Assembly (NCBI RefSeq): GCF_003335105.1
Contig: NZ_QFWQ01000003.1
Coordinates: 248,001-312,000 of the forward strand
DNA from: Rhodanobacter denitrificans
GTDB lineage: Bacteria; Pseudomonadota; Gammaproteobacteria; Xanthomonadales; Rhodanobacteraceae
Direction of reading: 5' to 3'
Length of the DNA: 64,000 nucleotides
The translations under genes and the position numbers were made by a program. Position 1 is the stretch's first letter. The number at the start of each line of letters is the position of its first letter. This document shows positions 25,531 through 39,620 of this stretch, piece after piece. Under the pieces are notes generated by a model. It was not told the origin of the DNA. It saw only the letters and a program-made list of their open reading frames with translations, and searched no databases.

Positions 25531-26295
25531 TTGCACCTTGTCCCGTTACCGGCCCTGGCCGACAACTACATCTGGCTGCTGCACGACGACGCGGGCAATG
25601 CCGTCGTCGTCGATCCGGGTGATGCAGCCGTGGTCGAGCGCGCGCTGACCGAGCGCAGGCTGCAATTGCGGGCGATCCTGCTGACCCATCATCACCATGA
25701 CCATATCGGCGGCGTTCCGGCGCTGCGCGCGCGCCACGACGTGCCGGTATACGCACCCGTCGACGAGCGCATCGGCGAGGCGACCGTGCGGGTGCGTGAC
25801 GGCGACCTGGTCGAACTGGCCGCACCCTCCGTGCGCTTCGAGGTGGTGGCCATTCCCGGCCACACACTCAGCCACATCGCCTACGTCGGCGCAGGTCTGC
25901 TGTTGTGCGGAGACACCCTGTTCAGCCTGGGCTGCGGCCGCCTGTTCGAAGGCACGCCGGCACAGATGCTCGCTTCGCTGGATCGCCTGTCGCAGCTGCC
26001 GGGCGAGACGCTGGTCTGCGGCGGCCATGAGTACACCGAGGCGAATGGCCGCTTCGCCCGCACCGTCGAGCCGGCCAATCCCGAGCTGCAGCGACGGCTG
26101 CAGGAGGTCGCTCGCCTGCGCGCGGAACATCGTCCCACTCTGCCGGTGCGCCTCGCCGGCGAGCTGGCCACGAATCCGTTTCTGCGTGTCGACGGCAGCG
26201 AAGTCGCCGAATGGTGCCGGCGACATGCCGGCGGCGATGACCGGGTCGCCCGTTTTGCCGCCGTACGCTCCGCCAAGGACGGATTCCACGGATGA
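25531..26295 (+). CDS. gloB: Hydroxyacylglutathione hydrolase (glyoxalase II)
   Basis: Zn metallo-beta-lactamase-fold enzyme that hydrolyses S-lactoylglutathione in methylglyoxal detoxification, 254 aa. It appears to start at TTG (25531) with CGGAG upstream; no in-frame ATG gives the conserved HLVPLPALADNYIWLL. Metal ligands sit in LTHHHHDHIGG, IPGHTLSHIAYV and GDTLFSLGCGRLFEG, and the C-terminal domain has GGHEYTEANGRFA. Its stop overlaps the mltD start (ATGA at 26292-26295). Confidence 0.93.
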   Translation: MHLVPLPALADNYIWLLHDDAGNAVVVDPGDAAVVERALTERRLQLRAILLTHHHHDHIGGVPALRARHDVPVYAPVDERIGEATVRVRDGDLVELAAPSVRFEVVAIPGHTLSHIAYVGAGLLLCGDTLFSLGCGRLFEGTPAQMLASLDRLSQLPGETLVCGGHEYTEANGRFARTVEPANPELQRRLQEVARLRAEHRPTLPVRLAGELATNPFLRVDGSEVAEWCRRHAGGDDRVARFAAVRSAKDGFHG

Positions 26296-27449
26296 GAAAG
26301 CCCCTGCGATGCCTGCCGCCGCTGCTGGCGGTCCTGCTTGGCGCGTGTGCCAGCATGCCTTCACCCAGGCAGCCTGCGGTTGAAAGCCCGCCGGCAGCGT
26401 CAGTCAGCCAACCTACCGCCAAGTCCGTGCCCGCACCCGCACCGCAGGCCGACATCTGGGAGCGACTGCGGGGCAGCTTCGCCATGGCCGACTGCGATGC
26501 CGACCCCGCAATCATGGCCTGGGCCTCGCGCTATACCCGCAACCCGAAGCAGTTCGAGAGCCAATTGCGGTCCGCCTTGCCGCACCTCGCCTATGTGCAA
26601 CAGGTAGCCGGCCAGTACGACGTCGCCGGTGAATTCGTACTGCTGCCCTGGGTGGAAAGCCATTTCCATCCGGCTCCAACCGGCAAGCGGCACCGTTCGG
26701 CCGGCATGTGGCAGCTGATGCCGGTGACAGCCGGCGCCATGGGCTTGCGCGTCGACCGCCAGTATGACGGCCGCCTGGACGTCCCGGCTGCTACCCATGC
26801 GGTGATGAAATTGCTGGAGCGGTACCACGACCAGTTCCACGACTGGCGAGTGGCGGACTATGCCTATAACGCCGGGGAATTCAGCGTGCGCAGGATCGTT
26901 CGCAGCCACGGCATGCCGGCGGAGCGGCCGGTGATTCCGGACTGGCCGGTGCGCAAGGTGACCCGCGAGCACCTGGCCAAGCTGCTGGCCATCGCCTGCG
27001 TGGTGCGCGAGCCGGCACGCTTCCATGTGAGTCTGCCGAGCCTGCCGGACCAGGAACATCTGGTGAAGACGGCCATTTCCCATTCCATGCCGATCACGCA
27101 GGCCGCCGACCACGCCGGCATGCCGGCGGATGCGCTGAAGCAGCTCAACCCAGCGTTCCGCGGCAGCACGATCGACGCCGGCGCCGCCTCCTACCTGCTG
27201 CTGCCCGCCAGCCATGCCAAGCAATTCCGCGAGGCCATGCCGGCGCAGGCCAGTGACGTCTCCAGCGGCGGCAAAGGCCCTGCGGGCGCACAAACAGCGC
27301 CAAGGACCCATACCGTCAAGCGCGGTGACAGCCTGTGGCAGATCGCACGCGACTATGCAGTGGGCGTCGGCCAGTTGCAGCGCTGGAACCGGTTGCAGGG
27401 GCAGGCGCTCAAGCCCGGCCAGGTGTTGCAGGTCAGCGCGGCGAACTGA
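26292..27449 (+). CDS. mltD: Membrane-bound lytic murein transglycosylase D with LysM
   Basis: Peptidoglycan-cleaving lipoprotein, 385 aa. The signal LPPLLAVLLGAC puts the lipidated Cys at 19. The SLT domain at about residues 95-245 has catalytic E122 (LLPWVESHFHPAPTG), GMWQLMPVTAGAMGL and VADYAYNAGEFSVRR. One clear LysM repeat lies at the C-terminus (HTVKRGDSLWQIARDYAVGV), preceded by a weaker LysM-like stretch (ISHSMPITQAADHAGMPADA). Translationally coupled to gloB. Confidence 0.92.
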   Translation: MRKPLRCLPPLLAVLLGACASMPSPRQPAVESPPAASVSQPTAKSVPAPAPQADIWERLRGSFAMADCDADPAIMAWASRYTRNPKQFESQLRSALPHLAYVQQVAGQYDVAGEFVLLPWVESHFHPAPTGKRHRSAGMWQLMPVTAGAMGLRVDRQYDGRLDVPAATHAVMKLLERYHDQFHDWRVADYAYNAGEFSVRRIVRSHGMPAERPVIPDWPVRKVTREHLAKLLAIACVVREPARFHVSLPSLPDQEHLVKTAISHSMPITQAADHAGMPADALKQLNPAFRGSTIDAGAASYLLLPASHAKQFREAMPAQASDVSSGGKGPAGAQTAPRTHTVKRGDSLWQIARDYAVGVGQLQRWNRLQGQALKPGQVLQVSAAN

Positions 27450-27465
27450 TCCTGCGTGTCGCGCT

Positions 27466-27501
27466 CGAACGAAGGGGCGGCCATGGCCGCCCCTTCGTTC
27501 G
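27466..27501. terminator. Perfect hairpin between convergent mltD and ppiD
   Basis: CGAACGAAGGGGCGGCC and its exact reverse complement are separated by only AT. The 17-bp perfect stem lies 17 bp after mltD and 23 bp after ppiD, so it may end both transcripts, although no long U-run is present. Confidence 0.7.
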
Positions 27502-27523
27502 CAATGCCGACGACGCGGTATGC

Positions 27524-29425
27524 CTACATCAGCTTCTCGTTGACCTTGATCTCGGTCTTGGCCCTCAGCTGGCCGATCAGCTCGCGCGTCGCCTCGTAGC
27601 CATAGGCCTGGGTCATCTGCTGGCGCAGGGTATCGCGCTGTTCCGCCGGCACCTTGGACAGGTCACCGTCCTGCACCTTGTCCACGGCCAGCAGCACATA
27701 GCTGCCGTCCTGCATGTCCACCACGGCGTACTGCGGCTTGCCCGCCGCGGGATGCGGCAGCAGGAACGCCTGCGTCAGCAGCGGCACCGGCATCTGGCCG
27801 TGGCGAACCACTTCGTTGGCCGTGGTGACGCTGGCATTCAGCGACTTCGCCACGTCCTCCATCGATACGCCCTTGCGCAAACGCGCGAGTGCTTCATCCG
27901 CCTGCTTCTTCTCGACGCCGGCGATGCGCTCGTCGATGATCTTCTGCCGCACGTCGTTGCGGACCTGGGCCAGCGGCTTGGCCACCGCCGGCACGTGCTG
28001 GTCGACGTGGATCACCACCGAGTGATTGTTGCCCAGATCGATCAGGTTGGAGTTGTTGCCCTGTACCAGCACGTCGTCGCCGAAGGCCGCAGCGATCACC
28101 TTGGGATTCCCCGCCAGGCCTTCGCCGCCCTTGCGCGAGAACAACGCAGTGGTCTTGATCGGCAGCTTCAGTGCCACCGATGCCGGCTCCAGCGAGGTCG
28201 GGTTCTGGTAGGTGTTGTCGGACATCTTGCCCGCGACTTCGTTGTACGTGCGGTCGCGTTCGGCCGCGGTGGCTTCCTTCACCAGCTGGTCGCGCACTTC
28301 CTCGAACGGCTTGGATTCACCGCTGCGGAGGTCGCGCAGCCAGATGATGTGGTAGCCGTCCGTCGACAGCACCGGCTTGGAGATCTGCCCCTTCTGCAAG
28401 GCGAACAACGCGGAGTCGAAGGCCGCGCTGGTCACGCCTTTCTCCAGCCAGCCGAGGTCGCCGCCCTGGCGCCGCGAACCCAGATCCTGCGAATCCTGTT
28501 CGGCCAGCTTGGCGAAGTTCCCCGGATTGACTTCCGCCGCGATCTTCTCGGCCTTGGCCAATGCGGCCTTCTGCTGCTCCGGCGTGGCATTGGCCGGCAC
28601 GTCGACCAGAATGTGCGAGGCGAGCCGCTGTTCCGGCTGCACGAAACGCTGCTTTTCGTTCGCATAGCGCTTCTTCAGTTCTGCATCGTCCGGTGCGGCC
28701 GCCAGCGGCAGCTCCGCGCCATTGACCTCGATGTACTTCACCGAGACCTGCTCGGGGTTCATGTAGTCGGCCTGGTGCGCCTTGTACCATGCCGCGATCT
28801 CGGCATCGCCGACCGCGCTGTCGGCCAGTGCGGGGCGCGGCAACTGGAAGTAGCGCAGATCACGACGCTGGGTCAGCAAGCCAAGGAAACGGTCGATCTG
28901 CGCGTTGCCAACGATGGTGCTGTCGTTGATCGCCGATGGCAGCAACTGGACAGCCAGCGACGAGCGGACCTCGTCCTCGAACATCCCCGGCGTCTTGCGC
29001 TGGCTGGCCAGCCAGGCGCGGTAGCTGGTGCCGTCGAACTGGCCGTTGAGCTGGAACGCCGGGATCGCGGCAATGTAGTCGCGCATGGCCAGGTCCGATA
29101 CCCGCAGCCCCCAGTCGGCATTGGCCTGCAGCAGCAATTGCTCGTCGATCATCCCGTCCAGGATGCGATGCTTGGTCTCGGGCTTCTCGAAAATGCTGGA
29201 GTCGAAATGCTCGCCCTGCTCGGCGCTGGCCTGCTGCCGCAGCTGGTTGACCCGGTCCTGGAAAGCGCGCTGGTCGATATCGTGCTTGCCGACTTTCGCC
29301 ACGTACGAGCTGTCACGCGACGTGAAGTAGCTCTCCATGCCGAACAGCGACATCGCCAGAACAGCGAGACCCAGAACAATGATGGACGGCCATCCGTGCA
29401 TCTTGTTTCGCATTGCCTGCAGCAT
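27524..29425 (-). CDS. ppiD: Periplasmic chaperone / peptidyl-prolyl isomerase PpiD (SurA-like)
   Basis: Inner-membrane-anchored periplasmic foldase, 633 aa. It begins MLQAMRNKMHGWPSIIVLGL with one membrane anchor (WPSIIVLGLAVLAMSLFG). A SurA-type N-terminal chaperone region follows (KHDIDQRAFQDRVNQLRQQA). The parvulin PPIC domain is at about residues 270-360 (ASHILVDVPANATPEQQKAA ... GGDLGWLEKGVTSAAFDSAL ... DGYHIIWL). GGGAAGATT precedes the start at 29425. It lies downstream of hupB and two tRNAs, the usual hupB-ppiD neighbourhood. Confidence 0.93.
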   Translation of the reverse strand: MLQAMRNKMHGWPSIIVLGLAVLAMSLFGMESYFTSRDSSYVAKVGKHDIDQRAFQDRVNQLRQQASAEQGEHFDSSIFEKPETKHRILDGMIDEQLLLQANADWGLRVSDLAMRDYIAAIPAFQLNGQFDGTSYRAWLASQRKTPGMFEDEVRSSLAVQLLPSAINDSTIVGNAQIDRFLGLLTQRRDLRYFQLPRPALADSAVGDAEIAAWYKAHQADYMNPEQVSVKYIEVNGAELPLAAAPDDAELKKRYANEKQRFVQPEQRLASHILVDVPANATPEQQKAALAKAEKIAAEVNPGNFAKLAEQDSQDLGSRRQGGDLGWLEKGVTSAAFDSALFALQKGQISKPVLSTDGYHIIWLRDLRSGESKPFEEVRDQLVKEATAAERDRTYNEVAGKMSDNTYQNPTSLEPASVALKLPIKTTALFSRKGGEGLAGNPKVIAAAFGDDVLVQGNNSNLIDLGNNHSVVIHVDQHVPAVAKPLAQVRNDVRQKIIDERIAGVEKKQADEALARLRKGVSMEDVAKSLNASVTTANEVVRHGQMPVPLLTQAFLLPHPAAGKPQYAVVDMQDGSYVLLAVDKVQDGDLSKVPAEQRDTLRQQMTQAYGYEATRELIGQLRAKTEIKVNEKLM

Positions 29426-29536
29426 TGAAATCTTCCCGCAAGATGGTGAAGCCGCATGAAGCGCGTGGCGCGCGGTGCCGCCGCGCCGACCTGCATCCGT
29501 CCGATACACGATACGGACACGCGCTGCTCAAATGAC

Positions 29537-29560
29537 AAGGGCGCCACTCGGGCGCCCTTG
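29537..29560 (-). terminator. Hairpin after tRNA-Asp (hupB-tRNA transcript end)
   Basis: CAAGGGCGCC, loop ACTC/GAGT, GGCGCCCTTG lies 8 bp beyond the tRNA-Asp 3' end on the minus strand, followed by TCATTTG. A 10-bp stem with a weak U-run. Confidence 0.6.
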
Positions 29561-29567
29561 CGAACTG

Positions 29568-29644
29568 TGGCGGAGTGGACGGGACTCGAACCCGCGACCT
29601 CCGGCGTGACAGGCCAGCATTCTAACCGACTGAACTACCACTCC
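29568..29644 (-). tRNA. tRNA-Asp (anticodon GTC), copy 2
   Basis: 77-nt cloverleaf with encoded CCA on the minus strand, identical to the copy at 15832-15908. It lies 9 bp after tRNA-Val. Confidence 0.97.
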
Positions 29645-29653
29645 GCATTTTTC

Positions 29654-29728
29654 TGGTGGGTGCTGTAGGGATCGAACCTACGACCATCGCCTTGTAAGGG
29701 CGGCGCTCTACCGCTGAGCTAAGCACCC
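29654..29728 (-). tRNA. tRNA-Val (anticodon TAC)
   Basis: 75-nt cloverleaf with encoded CCA; acceptor GGGTGCT/AGCACCC, anticodon loop CTTACAA gives TAC. Its 5' end is only 19 bp after the hupB stop with no terminator between, so it is probably released from the hupB transcript by RNase processing. Confidence 0.97.
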
Positions 29729-29747
29729 GAAACCAAGCGTTAGCCGC

Positions 29748-30020
29748 TTAGTTTAGGGCATCCTTGAGGGTCTTGCCAGCCTTGAACGCAGGCACTTTCG
29801 AGGCCTTGATCTTGATCGCTTCATTGGTGCGCGGATTGCGGCCGGTACGCGCGGCGCGCTTGCGCACAGTGAACGTGCCGAAGCCAACCACCGAGACATC
29901 CTCGCCCTTCTTCAACGACTTCTGCACGGTCTCGAAAAAGGCTTCGAGCGCACGGCCCGCATCGGCCTTGGTCAGCTCGGCCTTCTCGGCGATGGCATTG
30001 ATAAGATCGGTTTTATTCAT
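29748..30020 (-). CDS. hupB: DNA-binding protein HU-beta
   Basis: Nucleoid-associated histone-like protein of 90 aa. It starts [20 protein letters not shown] with AAGGGAG before the ATG. The DNA-binding beta-arm carries [20 protein letters not shown] and the end is [17 protein letters not shown] promoter-like pair lies about 150 bp upstream. tRNA-Val and tRNA-Asp follow directly on the same strand. Confidence 0.97.
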   Translation of the reverse strand: MNKTDLINAIAEKAELTKADAGRALEAFFETVQKSLKKGEDVSVVGFGTFTVRKRAARTGRNPRTNEAIKIKASKVPAFKAGKTLKDALN

Positions 30021-30168
30021 TGAAAAACTCCCTTGTTCGATTTCGCCTGACGCAGTCGTCCGCGAGGACGAGACAACGACGGCATGGATGGCTGGCTCGT
30101 GACTAACGCCGTAACGCAACCCCGCATCGCTGCGCTGAATGAAGTAACGCCGGGATTGCGGTATCGCC

Positions 30169-30198
30169 TTTATACCAGTGCCCTGCCGGAATCCGCAA
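30169..30198 (-). promoter_or_regulatory. Candidate promoter of hupB
   Basis: On the minus strand TTGCGG (30193-30198), 18-bp spacer, TATAAA (30169-30174). It gives a leader of about 140 nt before the hupB ATG. Confidence 0.5.
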
Positions 30199-30307
30199 CA
30201 CAAGCCACAGCAACGTTTCTGGAAGATTCGCGGCCTGCGAAACCGCTTGCAAAACAGGTAACGGAGGACTAGGCGAAGAACTTCGCCGACCCGCGGCGAA
30301 AACGGCA

Positions 30308-30336
30308 GAACCTGCCCTGCCGGAGCAGGACAGGTT
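30308..30336 (-). terminator. Hairpin downstream of lon
   Basis: gaacctgccctg pairs with caggacaggttc (one mismatch) around a CCGGAG loop, about 34 bp after the lon stop. On the minus strand TGCCGTTTTCG follows, a weak U-run. Confidence 0.6.
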
Positions 30337-30369
30337 CATGCGGGTACGGCAAGCAACGATGCGATCGGC

Positions 30370-32844
<2,475 letters not shown>

Positions 32845-32885
32845 GGGGAAGGGGTCCCTCGGAATTCGGATCTGGGTGCGTCCCG

Positions 32886-32914
32886 ACACTGCGCCGGGCG
32901 TCTCAACTCGTCAA
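32886..32914 (-). promoter_or_regulatory. Candidate promoter of lon
   Basis: On the minus strand CTTGACG (TTGACG at 32909-32914) and CAGTGT (32886-32891) are 17 bp apart. The CTTGA start and a CCC block in the spacer also loosely fit a heat-shock sigma-32 site; the sequence does not decide between them. Confidence 0.4.
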
Positions 32915-32955
32915 GTGGAGGCGGCCGGATGCCGACTCAAGGCATGCAGGCCGCC

Positions 32956-32992
32956 GAAAACAAAACGGCCCCGGCGAATCCGCCGGAGCCGT
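32956..32992 (-). terminator. Rho-independent terminator of clpX
   Basis: acggccccggcg pairs with cgccggagccgt (one mismatch) with loop aatc. On the minus strand TTTTGTTTTC follows. It lies 25 bp after the clpX stop and separates clpX from lon. Confidence 0.85.
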
Positions 32993-33016
32993 CGTCGCGA
33001 CAGTCGGAGCGAACGG

Positions 33017-34309
<1,293 letters not shown>

Positions 34310-34356
34310 ACTTTCGATCCCGCTGGTAAATCTGTGTGCGTTGCGAGAATAGCACA

Positions 34357-34388
34357 GGGCTCCGCGTCTGCCTGCAGACGCGGAGCCC
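34357..34388 (-). terminator. Perfect hairpin between clpP and clpX
   Basis: A 15-bp perfect stem GGGCTCCGCGTCTGC and its reverse complement with a 2-nt loop starts 30 bp after the clpP stop. No U-run follows, so it may attenuate or protect the clpP message rather than fully terminate. Confidence 0.6.
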
Positions 34389-34418
34389 GTTCCGCAACCC
34401 TGGGGTCCGACCCGGAAA

Positions 34419-35048
34419 TCAGGCCGATTTCACCGTTTCGCCGGCCCGTTTGTCGAGCACCTCGTCGATCAACCCGTAAGCCTTGGCGTCGACCGGGCTC
34501 ATGAAGCGGTCACGCTCCATGTCCTGCTCGATCTTCTCCAGCGGCTGTCCGGTGTGCTGGACATACAGCTTGTTCAGGCGTTCGCGGATATACAGGATCT
34601 CGCGCGCCTGGATCTCGATGTCGGTGGCCTGGCCCTGCGCGCCGCCGGAAGGCTGGTGGATCATGATGCGCGAGTTCGGCAGGGCGAAACGCTTGCCCTT
34701 GGCGCCGGCCATCAACAGGAACGAGCCCATGCTGCAGGCCTGGCCGATGCACATCGTGCTGACGTTCGGCTTGATGAACTGCATGGTGTCGTAGATCGCC
34801 AGGCCAGCGGTGACCGCGCCACCCGGGCTATTGATGTAGAAGTTGATGTCCTTGTCCGGGTTCTCCGACTCCAGGAACAGCATCTGCGCAACGATCAGGT
34901 TGGCGACCTGGTCGTTGACCTCGCCCACCAGGAAGATCACCCGCTCCTTCAGCAGGCGCGAGTAGATGTCGTAGGAGCGCTCGCCGCGAGCGGTCTGCTC
35001 GACGACCATCGGTACCAAATTGAGGTTCTGGATCGGATCCATGGCCAT
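34419..35048 (-). CDS. clpP: ATP-dependent Clp protease proteolytic subunit
   Basis: Serine peptidase of the ClpXP/ClpAP barrel, 209 aa. The catalytic triad is in [12 protein letters not shown] (Ser), [20 protein letters not shown] (His) and [17 protein letters not shown] (Asp). The N-terminus [20 protein letters not shown] includes the usual short propeptide before VPMVVEQ. The ATG at 35042 is an alternative start two residues on. It follows tig by 38 bp, so tig-clpP are likely co-transcribed. Confidence 0.96.
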   Translation of the reverse strand: MAMDPIQNLNLVPMVVEQTARGERSYDIYSRLLKERVIFLVGEVNDQVANLIVAQMLFLESENPDKDINFYINSPGGAVTAGLAIYDTMQFIKPNVSTMCIGQACSMGSFLLMAGAKGKRFALPNSRIMIHQPSGGAQGQATDIEIQAREILYIRERLNKLYVQHTGQPLEKIEQDMERDRFMSPVDAKAYGLIDEVLDKRAGETVKSA

Positions 35049-35086
35049 GTTTGCAGCTCTCCGCTTGATGGGCCTGGCGAAATCGC

Positions 35087-36379
35087 TCAGGCGTTGACCG
35101 GGCGCATCACGTCGTCGAAGCTCAGGTCCTGCTGGGTGGTCCTGGCGTGCTCCGCCACCCACTCCGCCACCTGGTCTTCCATTACGCGATTCTGCAGCCC
35201 GGACATCAGTTGGGGGTCGCCGTTGTAGAGTTCAATGACCTTCTCCGGCTCCTCGTAGGTCGAGGCGATCGCCGCCAGCTGCTCGGCCACGCGCTTGCGG
35301 TCGATCTTGATCTCGCGATTGCGGGCGATTTCACCCATCAGCAGACCGGCAATCACCCGCTTGCGTGCGATCGGCATCGCCGCATCGATCAGCTGCGGAG
35401 GCGGCTGCTGGCCCTGCGGCACGCTGCCGGCGGCCAGATTGCGCGCCTCGGACTGCACCATCTGTCGCGGCACGTCCAGCGCGGCGTGCGCATCGGCCAG
35501 CTTTTCGGCGACCTCGGACTTCAGGCGGCCCATCAGCGCCGCCTTCAACTCCCGCTCGAGGTTCGCACGGACTTCCTTGCGGAACGCCTCCAGATCGCCG
35601 TCGGCAATGCCGAACAGCTTGACGAAGTCGGCATCGACCGCCGGCAGCTTCGGTTCCTGCACCTTGATGATCCGGAAGCCGACCTTGGCGGACTTGCCCG
35701 CCAGCTGCTCGTTGCGGAAATCCTCCGGGAAGGCGATCTCGGCATCGAAACCGTCGCCGGCCTTGTGGCCGGTCAGGGCTTCGTCGAGCGCCTTGAACAG
35801 GGTGCCCGAACCCAGCACGCTCCCGGCACGCTCCAGGCCCTCGGCCGGGAAGCGGTAGTCGCCGACTTCGGCCGAGTACTCGAACATCACGAAATCACCC
35901 TCGGCCGAAGCGCGATCCACCTCGTCGAAGCTGCGGCGCTGCTGGCGCAGGGTTTCCAGCATCTTGTCGATATCGGCATCGGTCACCACCGCCACCGGGC
36001 GGGTGATCTCGAGGCCGGCGACATCGATCTCGGGGAACTCCGGCATGATCTCGAACGTCGCGGTATAGGCGATCTCGCCGTTCTCCGGCTTGCCGGTGGT
36101 GTCGATGGCCGGATTCGCGATCGGCTGCAGCTTCTCCTGCTGCACCGCCTCGCGCAGCGTGCTGCCGATCAGCTCGGACAACACCTCGCCCCGCACCTGG
36201 TCGCCGAAACGCTGCTTGATCACCGTCGTCGGCACCTTGCCCGGGCGGAAGCCCTTCAGGCGAACCGTGCGGCCCATCTCCGCGATGCGCGCGCTCACCT
36301 GCGTCTCGAACCGCTCCGCCGGAAACTTCACCGTGAGCTTGCGCTCGAGCGTGCCGATGTTCTCAACCGAAACCTGCAT
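35087..36379 (-). CDS. tig: Trigger factor
   Basis: Ribosome-bound chaperone and prolyl isomerase, 430 aa. The start at 36379 ([20 protein letters not shown]) is the conserved N-terminus. The ribosome-binding signature appears as [19 protein letters not shown]. The FKBP-type domain lies at about 155-245 ([20 protein letters not shown]), followed by the helical arms ([18 protein letters not shown]). A tRNA-Leu lies 92 bp upstream on the same strand. Confidence 0.96.
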   Translation of the reverse strand: MQVSVENIGTLERKLTVKFPAERFETQVSARIAEMGRTVRLKGFRPGKVPTTVIKQRFGDQVRGEVLSELIGSTLREAVQQEKLQPIANPAIDTTGKPENGEIAYTATFEIMPEFPEIDVAGLEITRPVAVVTDADIDKMLETLRQQRRSFDEVDRASAEGDFVMFEYSAEVGDYRFPAEGLERAGSVLGSGTLFKALDEALTGHKAGDGFDAEIAFPEDFRNEQLAGKSAKVGFRIIKVQEPKLPAVDADFVKLFGIADGDLEAFRKEVRANLERELKAALMGRLKSEVAEKLADAHAALDVPRQMVQSEARNLAAGSVPQGQQPPPQLIDAAMPIARKRVIAGLLMGEIARNREIKIDRKRVAEQLAAIASTYEEPEKVIELYNGDPQLMSGLQNRVMEDQVAEWVAEHARTTQQDLSFDDVMRPVNA

Positions 36380-36471
36380 GACGTCTCCTGGTACTACCTG
36401 ATGTTGTGGGCCCGCTACAGGGGCCCTGGCGACAACGGTCGCCTGCAAAAACTAAGGAAACCAGCGGGACA

Positions 36472-36557
<86 letters not shown>

Positions 36558-36691
36558 TCGCCATCCCCGCCAGACGTACGTAACTACAGGATTCCCAACC
36601 CGATTGCCACCTGCCGGGAGAATCCGGCAGAGGCCCGGCCCTGTCGGTCGCGCCCGTCTAAGTCGATGATTCCCTTATACGAAAGCGGACC

Positions 36692-36721
36692 ATTTTACGG
36701 TCGCCCCACGGTGCAGCACAA
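36692..36721 (-). promoter_or_regulatory. Candidate promoter of tRNA-Leu / tig
   Basis: On the minus strand TTGTGC (36716-36721), 18-bp spacer, TAAAAT (36692-36697). The predicted leader before tRNA-Leu is about 130 nt. It is the best pair seen in the interval between the Lys terminator and tRNA-Leu. Confidence 0.5.
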
Positions 36722-36784
36722 GCGCATGGCTCCGGTCGCCGTACAGCTCCGGAGCGCAGCAGGTTGCCCTCGTGCCGCGCGGCA

Positions 36785-36824
36785 CAAAAAGCAAAACGCC
36801 GATCGCATGCGATCGGCGTTTTGC
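36785..36824 (-). terminator. Terminator of the Pro-Arg-His-Lys tRNA cluster
   Basis: A fully palindromic 34-nt element (GCAAAACGCCGATCGC, AT, then the reverse complement) lies 5 bp beyond tRNA-Lys and is followed on the minus strand by TTTTTG. Confidence 0.92.
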
Positions 36825-36829
36825 CAGAT

Positions 36830-36905
<76 letters not shown>

Positions 36906-36925
36906 AGGAAACCTGGGTTTGAAAC

Positions 36926-37002
36926 TGGGGTGGATGATGGGATTCGAACCCACGACAACCGGAATCACAATCCGGGACTCTAACCAGCTGAGCTACATCC
37001 AC
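36926..37002 (-). tRNA. tRNA-His (anticodon GTG)
   Basis: Cloverleaf with acceptor GTGGATG/CATCCAC, anticodon loop TTGTGAT giving GTG, and CCA encoded. Base 37003 would supply the encoded G at position -1 that histidine tRNAs need, pairing with C73. Confidence 0.96.
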
Positions 37003-37015
37003 CATCGTTTGATAC

Positions 37016-37092
37016 TGGTGCGCCAGACAGGACTCGAACCTGCAACCGTCGGCTTAGAAGGCCGATGCTCTATCCGGTTGAGCTACAGGCGC
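37016..37092 (-). tRNA. tRNA-Arg (anticodon TCT)
   Basis: 77-nt cloverleaf with encoded CCA. Acceptor GCGCCTG with CTGGCGC opposite (mismatch-tolerant pairing), anticodon stem-loop TCGGCCTTCTAAGCCGA gives TCT. Second in the four-tRNA cluster. Confidence 0.96.
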
Positions 37093-37116
37093 AGTCGCTG
37101 CAGCAGAACGTGTCGC

Positions 37117-37193
37117 TGGTCGGGGTAGAGGGATTCGAACCCCCGACTTTTGCGTCCCAAACGCAACGCTCTACCAGACTGAGCTATACCCCG
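37117..37193 (-). tRNA. tRNA-Pro (anticodon TGG)
   Basis: 77-nt cloverleaf with encoded CCA. Acceptor CGGGGTA/TACCCCG; anticodon stem-loop TTGCGTTTGGGACGCAA gives TGG. First of the four-tRNA cluster. Confidence 0.97.
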
Positions 37194-37229
37194 TTTTCGA
37201 ACCCCGACATGACCCGTCGGAGCCTTGAA

Positions 37230-37258
37230 ATGTTACGGGTGACGCCTTGCCCAGTCAA
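37230..37258 (-). promoter_or_regulatory. Promoter of the Pro-Arg-His-Lys tRNA cluster
   Basis: On the minus strand TTGACT (37253-37258), 17-bp spacer, TAACAT (37230-37235), ending 36 bp before the tRNA-Pro 5' end. A GC-rich stretch follows the -10, as in stringently controlled promoters. Confidence 0.72.
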
Positions 37259-37325
37259 TCCGTATCGAAGCACACCTTGTGACACCGAACCATCGTTTTC
37301 GACGCCGGGAATCCATTGCCTTCGT

Positions 37326-37355
37326 CGAAAACAAAACGGGGCGCAAGCACCCCGT
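37326..37355 (-). terminator. Terminator of tRNA-Arg(ACG)
   Basis: On the minus strand ACGGGGTGC-TT-GCGCCCCGT is followed by TTTGTTTTCG. It lies just beyond the tRNA-Arg 3' end and isolates it from the tRNA-Pro cluster. Confidence 0.85.
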
Positions 37356-37370
37356 CTCGCTGAATAAAAA

Positions 37371-37447
37371 TGGTGCGCCCGGAGAGATTCGAACTCCCGA
37401 CCACCTAGTTCGTAGCCAGGTACTCTATCCAACTGAGCTACGGGCGC
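37371..37447 (-). tRNA. tRNA-Arg (anticodon ACG)
   Basis: 77-nt cloverleaf with encoded CCA. Acceptor GCGCCCG/CGGGCGC; the anticodon loop CTACGAA gives ACG, read as inosine after editing by TadA. It has its own promoter and terminator. Confidence 0.97.
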
Positions 37448-37512
37448 ACTGAAAAAATTTTCTGCCCTGCCACTTTGATGCTCGGCATCGAGGCGGTGAA
37501 GCAAGAAGCGGA

Positions 37513-37541
37513 ATTATTCAGACTCCACCCGCTTGCGTCAA
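37513..37541 (-). promoter_or_regulatory. Promoter of tRNA-Arg(ACG)
   Basis: On the minus strand TTGACG (37536-37541), 17-bp spacer, AATAAT (37513-37518). It lies between the ftsH 3' hairpin and the tRNA. Confidence 0.65.
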
Positions 37542-37593
37542 CCCTTTTTGAAAAATTTCTTCATCGAATCGCATGCTGCGGACCGCTCATGCG

Positions 37594-37620
37594 AAGAGAG
37601 CGGCCTGTGGCCGCCCTCTT
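37594..37620 (-). terminator. Hairpin downstream of ftsH
   Basis: aagagagcggcc pairs with ggccgccctctt (one mismatch) with loop tgt, 41 bp after the ftsH stop. No U-run follows on the minus strand. Confidence 0.5.
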
Positions 37621-37661
37621 CCATCGCTACACCGGGCAACGCCCCGATATCCGAGTCGGGA

Positions 37662-39616
<1,955 letters not shown>

Positions 39617-39620
<4 letters not shown>

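Larger units (their letters stand above)
30021..30368. other. Intergenic region between hupB and lon
   Basis: This 349-bp stretch holds the hupB leader and promoter (30169-30198) and the hairpin after lon (30308-30336). A short inverted repeat GGCGAAG-AA-CTTCGCC lies at about 30272-30287. No gene or further repeat was seen. Confidence 0.6.
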
